64,000 nt of DNA, from assembly GCA_025093985.1 (NCBI GenBank), contig JACAAK010000007.1, forward strand, positions 1,178,001-1,242,000. The letters are read 5' to 3'. The notes beneath the pieces are model-generated. The model was not told where the DNA came from. It saw only the letters and a program-made list of their open reading frames with translations, and ran no database searches. The position numbers and the translations under genes are program-made. The stretch comes from Calvatia gigantea. Lineage: Eukaryota > Basidiomycota > Agaricomycetes > Agaricales > Lycoperdaceae. Below, piece after piece: positions 11,889-24,428 of the stretch. Position 1 is the stretch's first letter; each line of letters starts with the position of its first letter.

Positions 11889-12136
11889 TCGTGCCTGACT
11901 TGTATGGACGTTCGCGGCTATACATTGAGTGTTCTCAACTCTTGCTTGCCCAAGACTCTGGGCATCTTACGGGTCGCTGGGGTGGTAACGACAGCTTTCA
12001 CTACCGTCGAGTATTTACCAATGAAGATGTTGGAAACCACCAACAAATGGCAGCGACGACGTACCAAGGTCTCACTACTCCCGTAAAACATTGCCATTGA
12101 CAAAACAATACTACATTTTTTCATTCTTGTCACTTA

Positions 12137-13847
12137 TTACTCCACTGGTGTTGATTGAAAAGTTCGCAGATAGTCCAGCAGGCCGAACTTTTTCTGGCCT
12201 TCGCCGCAGACGGCGTGGTGATATTTGAAGATAATTCGCCCATTGTACACATCAACGCCCATGAACGACTCCATTTTATTTGCCACTTGCCCGGGAATAT
12301 CAAGTTCGTTTACGATCATAGTTGGGTTACCAGCGGTGTCCAACAACACTTTGACGTATTTGAGGCTCTGATAGATATCCGGGTCAGTGAAAGCCGCAGC
12401 GGAATCATACACGCTCCTCGCCGAAGTCCGTGTGACCGCAATTCCTACAATGCAAAGGGTTGTCGGATGGTGCGTCAACGTAAGTCGACGGTCAGCTTCA
12501 ACTGCCACACCACTCATGGTCAACTCATTGGTGATGTGTATGGAATGTTTTGTCATGTCTAATGTCATCAGAGCGACTTTGTATGTTCGGCCAGGGCCAA
12601 GGCTATCGGGTCCGCCAGCTCCAATGATGACCAATGTGGACGGTCGCGGAGAAGGAAAGACGTAGATGTCGGTGAAAAGATGAGGAAAGGAGCCGGAGAA
12701 TGAAGGTCGCGACTGACCCATAGACGGTGTGTCCAGCTCAACACCGCTATATCCGGTTGCACCGGACATATCAGGGAGGTCAAATACCTCGATCAAGTTT
12801 CCGTCAAGGATCCGGACAAAGTGGTGAGGTGTGATAGCAAAACTTGTTTTATAACTTGCGGGCGCACCTCCAGGAAGGAGAGTGGTTTTAGGGGGGAATT
12901 TACTCTGTAACATCTCAGGTGCGGAAATCAAGTAGAAGGACCGAGCTTACTCGAATCAGCGCACGAGTTTTCTTACCCGTCCGGATGCAAACGATTTCGA
13001 TTATTTGACTCTCACTCCAGGAGCTTTGGGAACAGAGCACAAATCCATTCACAATCTTGACACCATGGTACGAAGCGGCCCTCCATAGTGATGTCTGCAA
13101 GGCTTGCGGTTGCATTTCGAATTTCTCCCCGGGTTTGATGCTTGTCAAAAAACTGTCCGCAACCAGTGAGAATTACAGACTTCCAAGGCGAAAGGAGATA
13201 CTTGCAGAGTCTCTCCACTTGCGTATACACTTGCGACATACAAGGTTCCCGTCTCGGGATCCATCTCGTACGAGAGTCCGTTGTCTAACGCAGATTGGGA
13301 TGGGAAGTCTACATTTGGTGGTTTGGCGCAATCGTACTGATATACGGGATCGAGAGACGTGCAGTTGGCATCACCAATCTTGTACCAGTGAAAAGTGAGT
13401 GCGCGTCTGTGGCTGTTACCCCGGCGGGTATAGAGGCGAAGGAAGATGACATAGGGACCTCTGATTCCAACACAGACGCTGTGCTCCGAGGATAGAACTC
13501 CCGGAAAAGTGAGTGAATCGCGGACGTTGGAAATCGTGGGATGTGGGTTTGTCCATTTTGCGTCCAGGACCTCGGCGCGATTGACAAGCTTCTCAAGTTT
13601 TGCCACTGGTAAAGTCCGGTCTAAGGTTGGAAGGGGGCACCTGCTTCGTCGATAGATAGTGGTCCAAAGGGTATGTTCTCTTGTCACTCGGCTCATGCGT
13701 TGGCAAACCTGAATATAAACCTTTCAGTAAACGGCCTAACCACAAAGAAACCCGCAGTACCCTTCTGCATTGAAGAACGTCTGCAGCGGAGAGGTATCCA
13801 AATATTTCCATCAGTGTATCGTCGTTCAGCTTGAAATTTCTTTGCAT
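12137..13847 (-). CDS. F-box protein, agaricomycete type, apparent +1 frameshift
   Basis: F-box proteins recruit substrates to SCF ubiquitin ligases through Skp1. The N-terminus carries a clear F-box, LNDDTLMEIFGYLSAADVLQC (13830-13770), then an intron and VCQRMSRVTREHTLW. The remainder is a long C-terminal region with LDAKW, LDPVYQYD, QPQALQTSLWRAA and ITPHHFVRILDGNLIEVFDL, possibly propeller-like. After the intron that follows GETLQ, the open frame (TSIKPGEKFEMQP) is reached only if one base of the six-base T run (A6 on the plus strand, 13147-13152) is dropped. A diverged relative sits at 40.2-41.8 kb. Gene decay and sequence error are both possible. Confidence 0.72.
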
Positions 13848-14370
13848 GATCGCGAAGGAGAGAATGGTCTAAGAGTTGTAACCAGCTTAAAAACGTTGAA
13901 AGCAACTGCCGTAATTTCATATGATGAACGTGGCCACCGATCAAGCTGGATCAAGCTTCTTTGCGCATTATTCCGAGCGCCGCACGCTGGCGCTGACGTT
14001 AGAACACCTCGAGAGATACATGTCCCGATCAGGTCAGGGTCATGTTTACTAAAAGTACGAGGGTGAAAGACGGGAATACTATGGACTGCCCATAGTTTGG
14101 ATGAGCCCCCAGTTCGGACAAACATCTGCCACACATTGCACGACACTTTATCGCAAATTACCAAAACTCATGTGTTATGCCCAGTACATATTCCATTGTC
14201 GTCTATGCACTTTTTCACCAAACCATGAAGCAGTTGAGGAGAGTGATAATGGGTCGAAGTCGACTTTCCATCAGGACTGTCACTCATACACATATATCTG
14301 AACATAAGCACTTCCCACGCCCCAAAATTCAACGACAGGTGTTTCAGGTCGGCAATCCTTCCTTACCACC
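13848..14370. other. Divergent intergenic region
   Basis: Spacer between the F-box gene (minus) and the small gene at 14.4 kb (plus). No further coding or RNA feature is supported. Confidence 0.35.
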
Positions 14371-14936
14371 ATGACATCCAAAGCACGCATCAGCCGTATT
14401 GCTCGAGACTTGGGCAAGTACTCTTGGTTTGCGGAAATGTACTCCGATTAAGTCAGGCGCCTACCAAATCCTACGGCGGATTACGACGCAGCCCTTGCCA
14501 CTTGGCAGGCAATGAACCTACTTGTGCCATCAGTTGGCGATGAGGAGAGGACACGGGAAGTCTTTGCTGCCGTTGATGGAATATGTGAAGGCAATCCCTC
14601 TACACCAGAAGAGTATGTATAAATTTCTCATTACAATCCATTGAAGTGGTTTACAGGTGATATTCCAGGTGTTTTTTTGGCTGTCTTTGCTGCATATACA
14701 GCGGTCCGGGTCATCCTCGACCACGATATCATATTCTTAAACAGTCGCCAATACGCCCAAGTTGATAGACAGGTCTCTGCCTATATGTGAGTGGTTACTA
14801 TGTTTCTTCCCTGGTTCTTTCTAATCCTTTTTGTTCTAGGCAGGAACAAATGAACCGGTTGAATCGCAGCATAGACTACATGAAGTTTCGCTTAGCCCTT
14901 GTCGCGTGTATTTTTAAAGCGTGTGAACGAAAGTAG
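14371..14936 (+). CDS. Small protein of unknown function, multi-exon
   Basis: Not recognised. Exon 1 (14371-14417) gives MTSKARISRIARDLGK. Exon 2 from 14457 gives LPNPTADYDAALATWQAMNL and VPSVGDEERTREVFAAVDGI. A later exon from about 14657 gives DIPGVFLAVFAAYTAVRVIL and LNSRQYAQVDRQVSAYM, and the last exon gives NRLNRSIDYMKFRLALVACI and a TAG at 14934-14936. Exons 2 and 3 join in phase only with a donor at about 14592, or if one base of exon 2 is removed. The predicted protein is about 140-150 aa with one possible membrane-associated helix. Confidence 0.5.
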
Positions 14937-15981
14937 AAATGGATTCTGAGTTTAATAGATGTTATACCCACGGATGATTAACCCAGTGTTTGCAAATTCG
15001 CTCACCAATTTGTTTTCCTTTCCTTTGATTTCAACTTTGAATTGTCCGGCTGGTAAGTGTTTGTTCGCCCCTTTTGCCCTCGTCAGCCATTATTTCTTTC
15101 CTGGGTGGATAAGCCAAGAGTCCTCACTCGGGTTTGTTGTGGATGAGTCTGCGGGATGCTCACAGCTTTTTCCGCCTGGAGCTAGTGTATTGAAGTAACC
15201 GCATCTTGAGGGGACGCTTCGTATCACGTGGTCGCTCCCAGTGGAAAGTCACTGATGTCTATTATTTATGGCCTACTTACATGAGTGCCGTGTGTTTCCA
15301 CCACCAAAATGTGATCTTGGGCCGGGCTGGGAAATTGTTTCACAGCCTCTCACAATAGTCGATCTCGACAACGTGCTATGCCAACATCGTACTCTAGATC
15401 TAAACTTGACTTCAACAATCTGCCTTTATCCACATGAACTTCGTCAGTATAGACTCGTCGGTTCTGTGTAAACAGAATCCGCAAACGGCGAGAGTGGGGT
15501 GGTGTGAGGACAGGCACAGAAAGGGAGGCAGTTCTGAATGTCAGGAGCCTTAAGTTCAAGTTGTGTTTCGCCTGGCCAACCAAGGCCTCCCGACGAGCAA
15601 GATACCACAATCCTTGTATAAAAGGTGCTTCTCATTTAATCTGGTAGACGGATGCCCAAATTAAGTTAGGAAACTCAGTCGAAAACCCATGCTAGTGTCA
15701 AAATAAGTGCTTTGGTTCGGCTCTGGGTGTCCTTTGCTACGCTGTATCATGGCGCCACTGGGCATGGGCTTGGCGATGGAACTGCCGTCTTGCACGTGGG
15801 AAGGCAGTCAAGATTCAGAGTTAAGTCGTGTGCGGCTATACGGTACAGTAACTAATCCTTCGCATGCTTACCCGCCATCCAAATTATAATTTGGCATCAG
15901 CACTTACCTGAGCCAAGAGCTCGCGCTCAGCTTAGCAACTCCAAAAATACTGCCAACAGGTGACTTACCACACGGTTATGT
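14937..15981. other. Intergenic region, no gene seen
   Basis: About 1 kb without a convincing coding frame on either strand; the short ORFs here lack splice-compatible extensions or family resemblance. Confidence 0.4.
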
Positions 15982-17696
15982 TTGCCCGATATTCCGCGTG
16001 ATTGTTTGATCCCTTCTCTTGATATGCAACCTGCCTTGAGTTTCCGTGAAGTTCCGCCTTGCAGGCAACGGTCCGTCTCGTCTCAGCTGCACGACCGCGC
16101 TGTCCCTCCTCTTCCAAATGAGATTTGGGCGGAAATCCACGCACATCTCCCGCCAGATACCGTGGCCAAGATGATTGGGGTCAATCACTACTTCTTCGAC
16201 GCCGCGATGAACGAGATATACAAAGTGGTATCCGTGACGAGCGTCGATGACGTGGAACAAAACAGACGGCTTCAGGAACTCCAGTAAAATAACATTTTTC
16301 GAGTTATTCAAACCGACTAACGTGTGGTAAACCCCAGAAACCCAGGCACCGCTTTACGAGTGCGGCACATACAACTCTCACCAGACTTCTTGCCATTCTG
16401 CAATCGCGATGGAATCCCGTTGCCGCAACCAACGCATCCTGAGAATGCTACACTCTTGAAGAAGACGATGAAGGTCCTCTACAACTGCAAGAAACTAGAG
16501 AACTTGACAATCCAGCTCCACTTCTCCCATGCCGCAACAAAGCCATTTCAGGATTTCCTCAATAGTCTGTCCTTGAGAGTGGGACGACGACTACGGAAGT
16601 TGACGATAAAAATATGTGTCATTCATTTTCGCGTTCTCGCTGCCATATCCTCCTCGCGCTCACTGTTTCCAAACATTGAGACAGTGGACTTGACCATCCT
16701 CCCATCGCATTTTGTCAATCAATCGAAGCAAGTCCAATATGGTTCGCCGCCCAGTGAAGCATTGGAATCCTTCAGAAATCATATACTTGGTTTCTCCGCG
16801 TCGGTTAGGCATTCTATCAAAGACTTCCATGTTACGAATTACGAACCCTTCGGCATATCCTTGCTATTCAAGGGCCCAGGAGAATTTACCTCGCTGAAGG
16901 AGCTTCGATACCAAGGCTATGGGATGGCTCACACTCTATCCAGCCTACAAGGGCTTCGAACAACTTGTGCGAACGGCCACCAACCTCCACTATCTATCGT
17001 TCCGAGCACTCGCTTACCCACTTTGGCCCTCGGGCCCTCCGATCAATGACTTCGAACATACCTCTCGTAACCCTGACTTCACCAAACATATACTCGGATT
17101 TGAGCTACGAGCACTATGCGACCTTCATATCCAGCTTCCAGAATATCTACCCGGCCCGGAGTTGGACAAGCTCACGCTTATCCTTGCAACATTTTGTCCC
17201 AACCTAAAGCGCCTCGTTGTAGAGTCATCGGAACCGTTAAAATATGTTCGGTTTCGTCGAATCTTGGATGCTATTGTCAAATTTTCGAGAGACCAGGACA
17301 GAGGGAGGGGATTAAACCACCTTTCGTTTCGGCGGCTCGATCTTTTCTCTGCTACCCATTTAGACGAAATACTTCGCAACTTCTTTCAATTGGAAGTTCT
17401 GGCTATTGAATTTGAACATCTAAGTGCTGATCCCGAACATCGGAAGGTAAGTTAAAAAATTTCAATGCGCTATCACTGGCTGATTTAATATCGAATTGAC
17501 TTTCCAGAGAAATCCGACTCAGTCCCGCACGGATTTCAAAGCGAAGCTTCTTACAACGTTCCGTGACCGCAGATATTCAAGCCCAAGGTTAGAGAAGCTG
17601 TATCTGACGAGACGGAGGGGTGTGCCGGCGGAGTTACTCGAGAGTCTGGCTACAGCGTTGCCGAACGTACGCTTCTTCCGAGGGCCTCCACCTTAG
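15982..17696 (+). CDS. F-box/LRR-like protein with apparent +1 frameshift
   Basis: The N-terminus contains an F-box-like segment, PPLPNEIWAEIHAHLPPDTV, in the 15982-16283 exon. The intron 16284-16337 is followed by a long exon with irregular leucine-rich segments (LENLTIQLHF, RLRKLTIKICV, LFPNIETVDLTILP, LKELRYQGY). A final exon (17508-17696) ends in SPRLEKLYLTRR and ALPNVRFF. The frame must change after LSSLQG, where GFEQLVRTATNLHYLSF continues; removing one G of GGG at 16951-16953 restores it. The start could instead be the ATG at 16024. The role is presumably SCF substrate selection. Confidence 0.65.
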
Positions 17697-17977
17697 TTCC
17701 TGCTACTTGTCGGATACCGGTTATGGGATGCACGTCTTGCGCCCAAGTTCCACCCCAAGTCGGACTCCTCCCTATTTTGACTCCAGACTTCGTCTTGTGA
17801 TTCTTACCGACAGCCGACGAGGAAGGCTCATATGTATCACACGTTTGAGAAAGGAATGACGACCTCAAGAATGTACAGTATCTTTTTAGTACGCAGAAAG
17901 ATGGTAAACCCCAGATGGACTAGGGACATTTCGATAAATATTACTTCTTGACAGACGTTATCACCATCGAACGACAA

Positions 17978-18432
17978 TTAATCACTCTTGCCCTTCTCCC
18001 TCAACCTTTGTTCATCGTCTCTTTGCAATTCTGCATCAATCATCGCCCCCCTCGACAGCTTGTTCCCATGATCCATAGCAGGTTTCAAAGGATCCTTCAC
18101 AGTTTCCCTACTTTCACTAATCTCGCGCTCACGTTTTATCTCGGCGTTCAGCCTATTCTCGAGGGTCCTCTGGTCCCTGTATATCACAACAATCAATTTC
18201 GATGTTCACGCACTCATTCGGCGGTCGGTAGTTGGATCGTACTTGGGGTCGGTGTTGATGTGTGCGGGACCAGGACCATATTCGAATCGCTCTCGTTGCT
18301 CTATAGTTTCCCTTTTCAGGGCCTGTAGTTTTAGGTGGCCTGTAAAAATTGCAACACAATGAGAGGAGTTAAGTGAATAGCTCAGCGGAAATTCACAAGA
18401 TGAAAGAACGAACCTCTGCTCCTGGGCTTCAT
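17978..18432 (-). CDS. Small charged protein of unknown function, unusual internal junction
   Basis: Not recognised. Starting at 18432 (MKPRSR), an intron of 74 nt (18413-18340) joins in phase to GHLKLQALKRETIEQRERFE, then YGPGPAHINTDPKYDPTTDR. The downstream frame DQRTLENRLNAEIKRERE runs to the stop at 17978. The two blocks join in phase through a 33-nt GT-AG intron at 18209-18177, giving 115 aa. That is shorter than any other intron here, so small indels are an alternative explanation. The composition is highly charged and helical. Confidence 0.45.
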
Positions 18433-18839
18433 GAATTTGGCGCGAGCCGACGTTAGAATACATATTGGAAATGAGTCTCGGGTGTATGTGCAGGCTCCTT
18501 TGGTGATTTACACTTTTGGGCAGGGCGACTTATGTATATATGTATTGGCCGTGGTAGACAGTCACCGATTCATCTGTGATGTCATACACCCCACTTTCAA
18601 TACGATGTCACAAAGCCCCGCCTGAGTTATTATGTGGTGCGACCAACTTTGGCGCGGATATCACTGGGTCGTGTAGTCAAGAAGGGCTAGGGGCATCCTT
18701 GGCCCCTTGATGTCCAACCAATCCACATTACTTGAACACTATGATACCGCAGAGTCCCAATGGTGGCCACGAACAGCGATGTATCCTTTCTGGTAGAAGT
18801 TCATGATATCGCAGGCAAAAACCATCCAGAATCTTCCGA
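18433..18839. other. Intergenic region
   Basis: No gene seen between the small charged-protein gene and tRNA-Gln. Confidence 0.35.
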
Positions 18840-18924
18840 AGGCGTTACCAGGGTTCGAACCTGGGTTTCGGGAAGATTCAGATATAATCAAAATCCCGAG
18901 TGATAACCACTACACTATAACGCC
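18840..18924 (-). tRNA. tRNA-Gln (anticodon TTG) with a short intron
   Basis: The cloverleaf folds on the minus strand: acceptor GGCGTTA with TAACGCC, D-arm GTGTAGTGGTTATCAC, anticodon stem CGGGA with TCCCG, T-arm CCAGGTTCGAACCTGG. The loop TTTTGA followed by T gives anticodon TTG, as in yeast tRNA-Gln(UUG). About 13 nt between positions 37 and 38 are best read as a canonical tRNA intron. Confidence 0.85.
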
Positions 18925-19223
18925 ACGCAGGGGACTTGTACGTGTGCGAAAATATACTCAAATTTGACCTTGAGCGAATACTATGTTTATCTACAACCGG
19001 TTTTTCTGCAATTTAGCGTTGTTCCCATCCATTCCCGTCCTTACCGCCCTCAAACAACCCAGCACAAATCATTTCACACCATCTTCCATTAAAATCAACG
19101 GTACTTTTGGACAATTACCTGTGGTTCTCATTTCAACGCCCATACATGACGTAAGCGACCCTGAACATGAACTGGGACACATCCTGTCCTTCCTCGCAGC
19201 TTCACCAAACTCACTCACTCTGA

Positions 19224-19910
19224 ATGACCTCACACCACTTCGGCTATCCATACCACCACCCCGAATACGCACCTCCAGTCCTCCGCGCACCTTCTCCCGC
19301 AAGTTCCGTAGGAACAGCCTACGGGCCCGACCAGACCTCATTTTCTGATTCCGAACACCAAATCTCGCAAGCCGCGTTTGAGAGGAAATGGCTTGCTAAA
19401 TTGGATTTGGATAAGCCGAGGAAGGAAGGAGGAAGAGGCTAATAGGAGTCCGTTACTTGTGAGGCCGGAGAGTAAGGAGGAGGAGGAAGGTATGTTCGGC
19501 ATCTATTTGTTATGTGCGTTGGGTGCGTTTTGCTTATGAAGGCGGGGGCGTGTTTTTAGCGATGGTGAAGACGATAATGAAGAACTTAAGGGCGAAGATA
19601 CAACAAGTTGGAAGAGGATGAGTTGTTTGAGCAGACGCTGCGGCGTGGTTCGCAAGTGGGATTGGAGGCGCGTCCATCTGCGAATGATATTGACGTGTTG
19701 ATGAAGAGTATGATGGATACTGGGATGTCTCTGACTAAAGGATCGACTGGCAAGGTTCCCGGACGTGCTGCCGACGAGACGTTAACAGATGGTCCTTGGA
19801 ATCAGAAGATGTTGTATGAAGGCAACGCTGCGGGTGGGACGAAGAACGTGTTGGCCAATCTTACATCTTCCACAGCAGGTAAAAAGAGTCGAGGTCGAAA
19901 GACAAAGTGA
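19224..19910 (+). pseudogene. Hypothetical protein gene with several frame breaks
   Basis: Not recognised. Coding-like segments follow one another in changing frames. MTSHHFGYPYHHPEYAPPVL to SQAAFERKWLAKLDLDKPRK runs from 19224. EEANRSPLLVRPESKEEEE lies one frame over from about 19430. DGEDDNEELKGED starts near 19561, and LEEDELFEQTLRRGSQVGLE to a TGA at 19908 comes last. One GT-AG intron (about 19490-19559) probably lies among them, but no set of introns restores a single frame. Either the gene is decaying or this stretch carries sequence errors. An open frame from about 18983 may be the 5' part. Confidence 0.4.
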
Positions 19911-19963
19911 ATGAGTGAGTACGAAATTACATCCATTGGATTACAACAGGATAATAACCGAAA

Positions 19964-21353
19964 CTAATCAGACAAATTGGCATCAGAGAAATAATCCGGC
20001 AGCGCATCCTCAACTCTCTTGATAACATCATGAATACTCCTCCTTGCAGCCTGCCTGCAATCATGGTGCATATACGTCGCACTTCCCCATCTATCATAAT
20101 CCTTGGAGATTTGTTTCAATCTCCCAGTCACATCTGCAAGACCGAGACTCAGCAACATATCACTCCTCGTCTTCTCTTTCCAAAACTCCAACCAACTCTG
20201 CGTACATCCATGTTGGTGCCACGTCGCACCACATGAAGCAGAATGATCAAAATGGGGAGGCGTCTTGCGGAGCTCTTCCCATGTTTCCGTTAGTCGATAG
20301 TACCCCGCCAATAATCGGAGTTGTTGCTGTGGCGTGAGTCGTACATGCGTTTCTTCCTCTTCGGGCGCCTTGGGTACAACTGGCAGGACTTGTCGGATCG
20401 GGAACCAGGGAGGATGCAACTGGCGGGCCTCTATGAACGGCTTCGATATGTGGACTTCGCACGATAATAGCCTTCTGCATGACCTCCAAATACGCCACGC
20501 CACGCAGCGCCCGTAAGCCGAGTTCATCCGCAAGGGTCATCGCGAGATAAGCATACTGCACAGAACCCATCATCAAATCTTTCAAAAGATGAACCATGGT
20601 ATTTAACAACCGTTCGTGGTTGCATAATTGTGCAAGACGGATGAGGCGTGTGAGTTGTTCGGTATCTTCAACTTTGGGTTCGGTTGGAGGGATGAAAGGG
20701 GGGAAAGACATGGCGTATGGGGATGATGCTGATGGGATGATAGGGGATGGTTTGCGGTCTACGTATTCTTGGATAGCGTCAAGCGCCCATGTCTCTATAC
20801 TCTTGAATCCATATTTGTTCGATACCCGTGCAATGGCCATGAGTTGGTCAAGATCGGCCGAGGAGCTTGTGACAACGTTCAGTTCTGAAGGTCTGTGGGG
20901 GTAATAAGTGAGTGTATTGTGGTGCAGAGCTACGGTAACATACAAAGCGTAGAGTGTCCATAGAAAATGCTTGAACTCTGCAGCGGTGTCTCCTGAGAGA
21001 ATGATAGGATTGTCGTCCGAGGTCCCTTCAACAGGTTGTTCTCCTGAAGGCAAAGAGAACATTGTCTTGAAGCTGGACGAGTCCTTACTGAGAATTGATC
21101 TGTGAACCTGAAACAGAATAACGGAATAAGTATCGGAAATTGACAGCCGAGGAAGGTGGCTCAATACATTAAAGAGGACATTCTCGACCAACAAGACACA
21201 GCTGCCATCGTCAAAGTAGTATGTATCGTCGCGTTTATAAGTTTTCGTCATTGCCTGGTATTTCTCTGGAGGACCAGTATTCTGGAGACTATCGCGTCTA
21301 CCACGTTTGCGGGTCAAGTGAGAGAGGGGGCTGAACGACAGAGAGTGTGCCAT
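19964..21353 (-). CDS. BTB/POZ domain protein with one apparent frameshift
   Basis: A third, more distant BTB gene, transcribed away from the aldo-keto reductase. The N-terminus holds DDGSCVLLVENVLFN, then an intron at the same position as in the tandem BTB genes, then VHRSILSKDSSSFKTMFSLP and FKHFLWTLYAL. A second intron leads to the helical tail (VSNKYGFKSIETWALD, LRALRGVAYLEVMQK). After that the frame changes between about 20470 and 20430, and the family-typical end continues as LTPQQQLRLLAGYYRLTETW, with Cys/His residues, to the stop at 19964. A +1 shift relative to the upstream frame fits; a 32-nt intron (GTGCGA to CATAG) is a weaker alternative. Confidence 0.72.
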
Positions 21354-21464
21354 CAGGAAAGGAAAATGTTTCTTATCTCATCAAGCTCACACTAAACCAG
21401 GTGACGCCCAGCCCCCTTCCCTTTTTTTGCTAACCATCATGTTCACACCCGCTCTCAACGCATC

Positions 21465-22757
21465 ATGCCTTTCCCAGACATCTCTCTGAGTGATGGACAC
21501 ACTATACCCGGTATTGCTTTTGGTTCTGGGAGTGTAAACAAGCACAAGGACATTCATGAATATATTGAGAATGCGTTGGAACAGGGATTCTCACATTTAG
21601 ACACTGCCCAAGGTGCGTAGCTTTTCTGGTTATCGGTTCGATCTTCTCATGGGCCACTTCGACTTGTGCAGCCTATTACAATGAAGAGAGCGTTGGAATT
21701 GCTATTCGCGAAAGCGGGCTCAAGCGCTCCGACCTCTTCGTCACTACCAAATGGATCGGTGATCCAAACATCCGTAAGTCCTTAGAAGAAAGCTTATCCA
21801 AGGTACATAACGGACTGTGCGGGTGTACCCTCTTACTCAACCATTATATCAGCTTGGTCTGGAATATGTTGACTTATTCCTTATCCATGGTCCCAACTTC
21901 GCTAAGGACAATCCGGAGGGCGTGTGGCGGCAATTTGAGGAACTGCGTGAAGCAGGTTTAACTAAGTGCGTTCTGAATATCTGTGTTCCATTTTATTACT
22001 GAACTTGTTTGTAGGAGTATCGGTGTCAGTAATTATGGCATCGAAGACCTCAAAGCATTGTTGAAGGTTGCCCGTGTTAAACCTGTCGTGAACCAGGTAT
22101 GAACAAGTGGACAATCTCTGCTCGGGTCCGCTCACACCCTTCAGGTTCGGTTCCACCCTTACAATTGGGCGCAGAATAAAGCTCTTCTTGAATTTCACGC
22201 CCAACATGGAATCGTTACTGAAGGTTTTAGCAACTTAACGTATGTTACTCATTTTACTAGAGCGCCAGGATCGATGTATTGAATTTCGCGTAGGCCTATC
22301 ACTCAATACCCAGGTGGTCCCGTCGACGCGCCCCTCGCTCAAGCAGCCAAACGTCTCAATGCTACACCCGTTCAAGTCATATTCTCTTGGGTGAAAGCTA
22401 AAGGAGTGGTCATTGTCACGTAATTTTTTTTTCTCTTTGCAAAAAAATGATTCGGTAATAACCCCCGGCTGTTCCCCAGAACCACTTCGAAGCGTGAACG
22501 CTTGAAAGAATATTTAGCAGCTGGTGACCTTCGTCAGTAGTACTTGATCTTGATGCGCTGCATGTAACTAACCGGTGTACTGTGTATACCTAGCCGACCT
22601 CACCGCTGAGGAAATCGCTGCGATAGACAAGGCCGGTTCTGCTGGTCTGCCTTCGTCGTTTACCTTGAGATCATTTACAGCTCGTTTTCGCTGGCTGCTT
22701 CCGGCTGTAGCATTCATTCTTTTCATTTCGGGCGCTCGTAGACTTTGTTCGCTATAA
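21465..22757 (+). CDS. Aldo-keto reductase with C-terminal membrane segment (303 aa)
   Basis: NAD(P)H-dependent reductase of the AKR superfamily; substrate unknown. Eight exons join in phase: 21465-21612, 21672-21802, 21853-21965, 22015-22096, 22145-22239, 22294-22419, 22480-22532 and 22594-22757. The catalyt­ic tetrad is visible: Asp in HLDTAQ, Tyr in AYYNEESVG, Lys in TTKWIG and His in [13 protein letters not shown] and [11 protein letters not shown] are also typical. The last exon adds [19 protein letters not shown] after the barrel, a hydrophobic helix followed by basic residues, so the enzyme may be tail-anchored. It shares a promoter of about 110 bp with the divergent BTB gene. Confidence 0.9.
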
Positions 22758-22898
22758 ATGCGATTTGACCTAGACGTTTCAATTTACTGTCTCAAACCCA
22801 GACTAGGAACCAGGCCATGTAAAGCTGAAGTGAAGTGTGAAACATATTTTCAAAGTGTGTAAAACCCGAGAATCTGATTCTTGATAAGTACGAGTCCT

Positions 22899-23605
22899 AT
22901 GCAACTGCGCCAGTCGATCATCCGTCGGATGCATTCAATGTCCTTCCTGGATTTTTCTTCCACTCCGCAACATCCCGAGAAGATACCGAAAGCCAGACAG
23001 CGAGGTAACAGAGTGCGCAGACTCCCTTATTTCACGTCTGGCTGTTATACGGAGAGTAAAATCATCCCCCCATCAATCGGCCTCAGGAGTTAATCCACCC
23101 TAAAAGCGCTTTGGATATTGACAGCAAAAAGCTAAATCAACTGTATGTCGAGGAACCCACGCGTTTTATCGGCTTCTGGTATATATAAATGCTGAATCTT
23201 CGAGCATCCAAACAGTGGGTCGTCAACAATTGTTAAGGATTTCCAGACTCAAAGACCCCGGAGTCCCCGAGTGAAAAACGTAAGTATCCTGTGTATGCTT
23301 CTTTCCACATGCGAGTTACGGCGGAATCCAAGAAGTCGGACTCATACATCGCAGCTCACATTCACGATAGGATATCCTTACGAGAAATTACCTCGGCTGG
23401 AAGCTACGCAATGCATGTTGCCGATCATATTGATGACGAAGCACTGCAGGCTCGGGTGTACTATACGAATATCCACGAGTTTGACGTTGAGACCTTCAAC
23501 GGAGGGGAAGGACAGAAGTTCTTCTCTTTCGCGCATCCTCGTTTTCGGGATTTTTTGGAATCGGCTATCAAGCACGCGAGACAATGGGACTACCTCGCGA
23601 GATGA
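22899..23605 (+). CDS. Tentative gene, unknown product
   Basis: Not recognised. Two coding-like exons can be joined in phase: 22899-23004 (from MQLRQSIIRR) and 23247-23605, containing YPVYASFHMRVTAESKK, AHIHDRISLREITSAG and FFSFAHPRFRDFLESAIKH. The second exon looks like real protein. The 242-nt intron would be far longer than others here, so the first exon may be wrong. A TATA-like tatataaat at about 23183 could indicate a start closer to the second exon. Confidence 0.35.
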
Positions 23606-24428
23606 CTTATAAAAATAGTTTGTCGTCGGGTAAAAATAGAAGTATTAGAGCCGATTGTGAAATGCCAGTGAACAATGGCAAAGCGAGGGTGAAAGGGCGA
23701 AAACGAATGGCTTTGCTTTAAGGTCCGCCGGATGGCAGTCAATCCCGCGCAGTACTCAACGTGTCAACGATGGAAATGAAAGGAGCCGTTCAAATCCCCT
23801 GGAAATTTATCAGCCCGCGAATACCAGGGCTTACGCTCAGCTATCTAGTACCGAGGGGATGAAGAGACTCTGGAGTCTCTGAACTGGACCTCTTTATAGT
23901 AAAAAGCTAAGCTGTTATAAATACGTTAGGAAGCCCGACTGGAAGATTGACCTCGACACAAACCAAACTGGGTAGGACCGATTCGACTCCGCACATCCGA
24001 AATTCTGTGCTGATTTCACTCATCCCTCTTAGAATCTGGGGCGGTCTAGAGTACGTCTCTACCGAAAGGCCTTCTTGGCGCGGGGCAGACTTGACAAGTC
24101 GTCCGCCTGTTAAGTGACGAAGCTAGCCTCTGCGGAAACGTCGTTTCCTCTCAGCATGTTGATTATATTCTATTGTCCCGCTTCTGGCACTACTGAAGCT
24201 TTTGGTTATCAACTCACTCCATGTTGAGGAGATGCAAATTATGAGTTCCGCGGTCCGAAGGGAGCATGCTGGGATGTCAGGCCAGCCGACGCTCAGGTGA
24301 GTCAAAAAAAGAGGCAAAATCCGTATAGCTGCGCATGGGACCCCTAATCAAGATCAAAACCAACATCTATTCCGACTGATAAAAGGAGTACTAAACATGT
24401 ATTATAACATAGACCGTTGAGCCTGTCG
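23606..24428. other. Intergenic region
   Basis: About 0.8 kb with no convincing gene, repeat or RNA. Confidence 0.35.
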
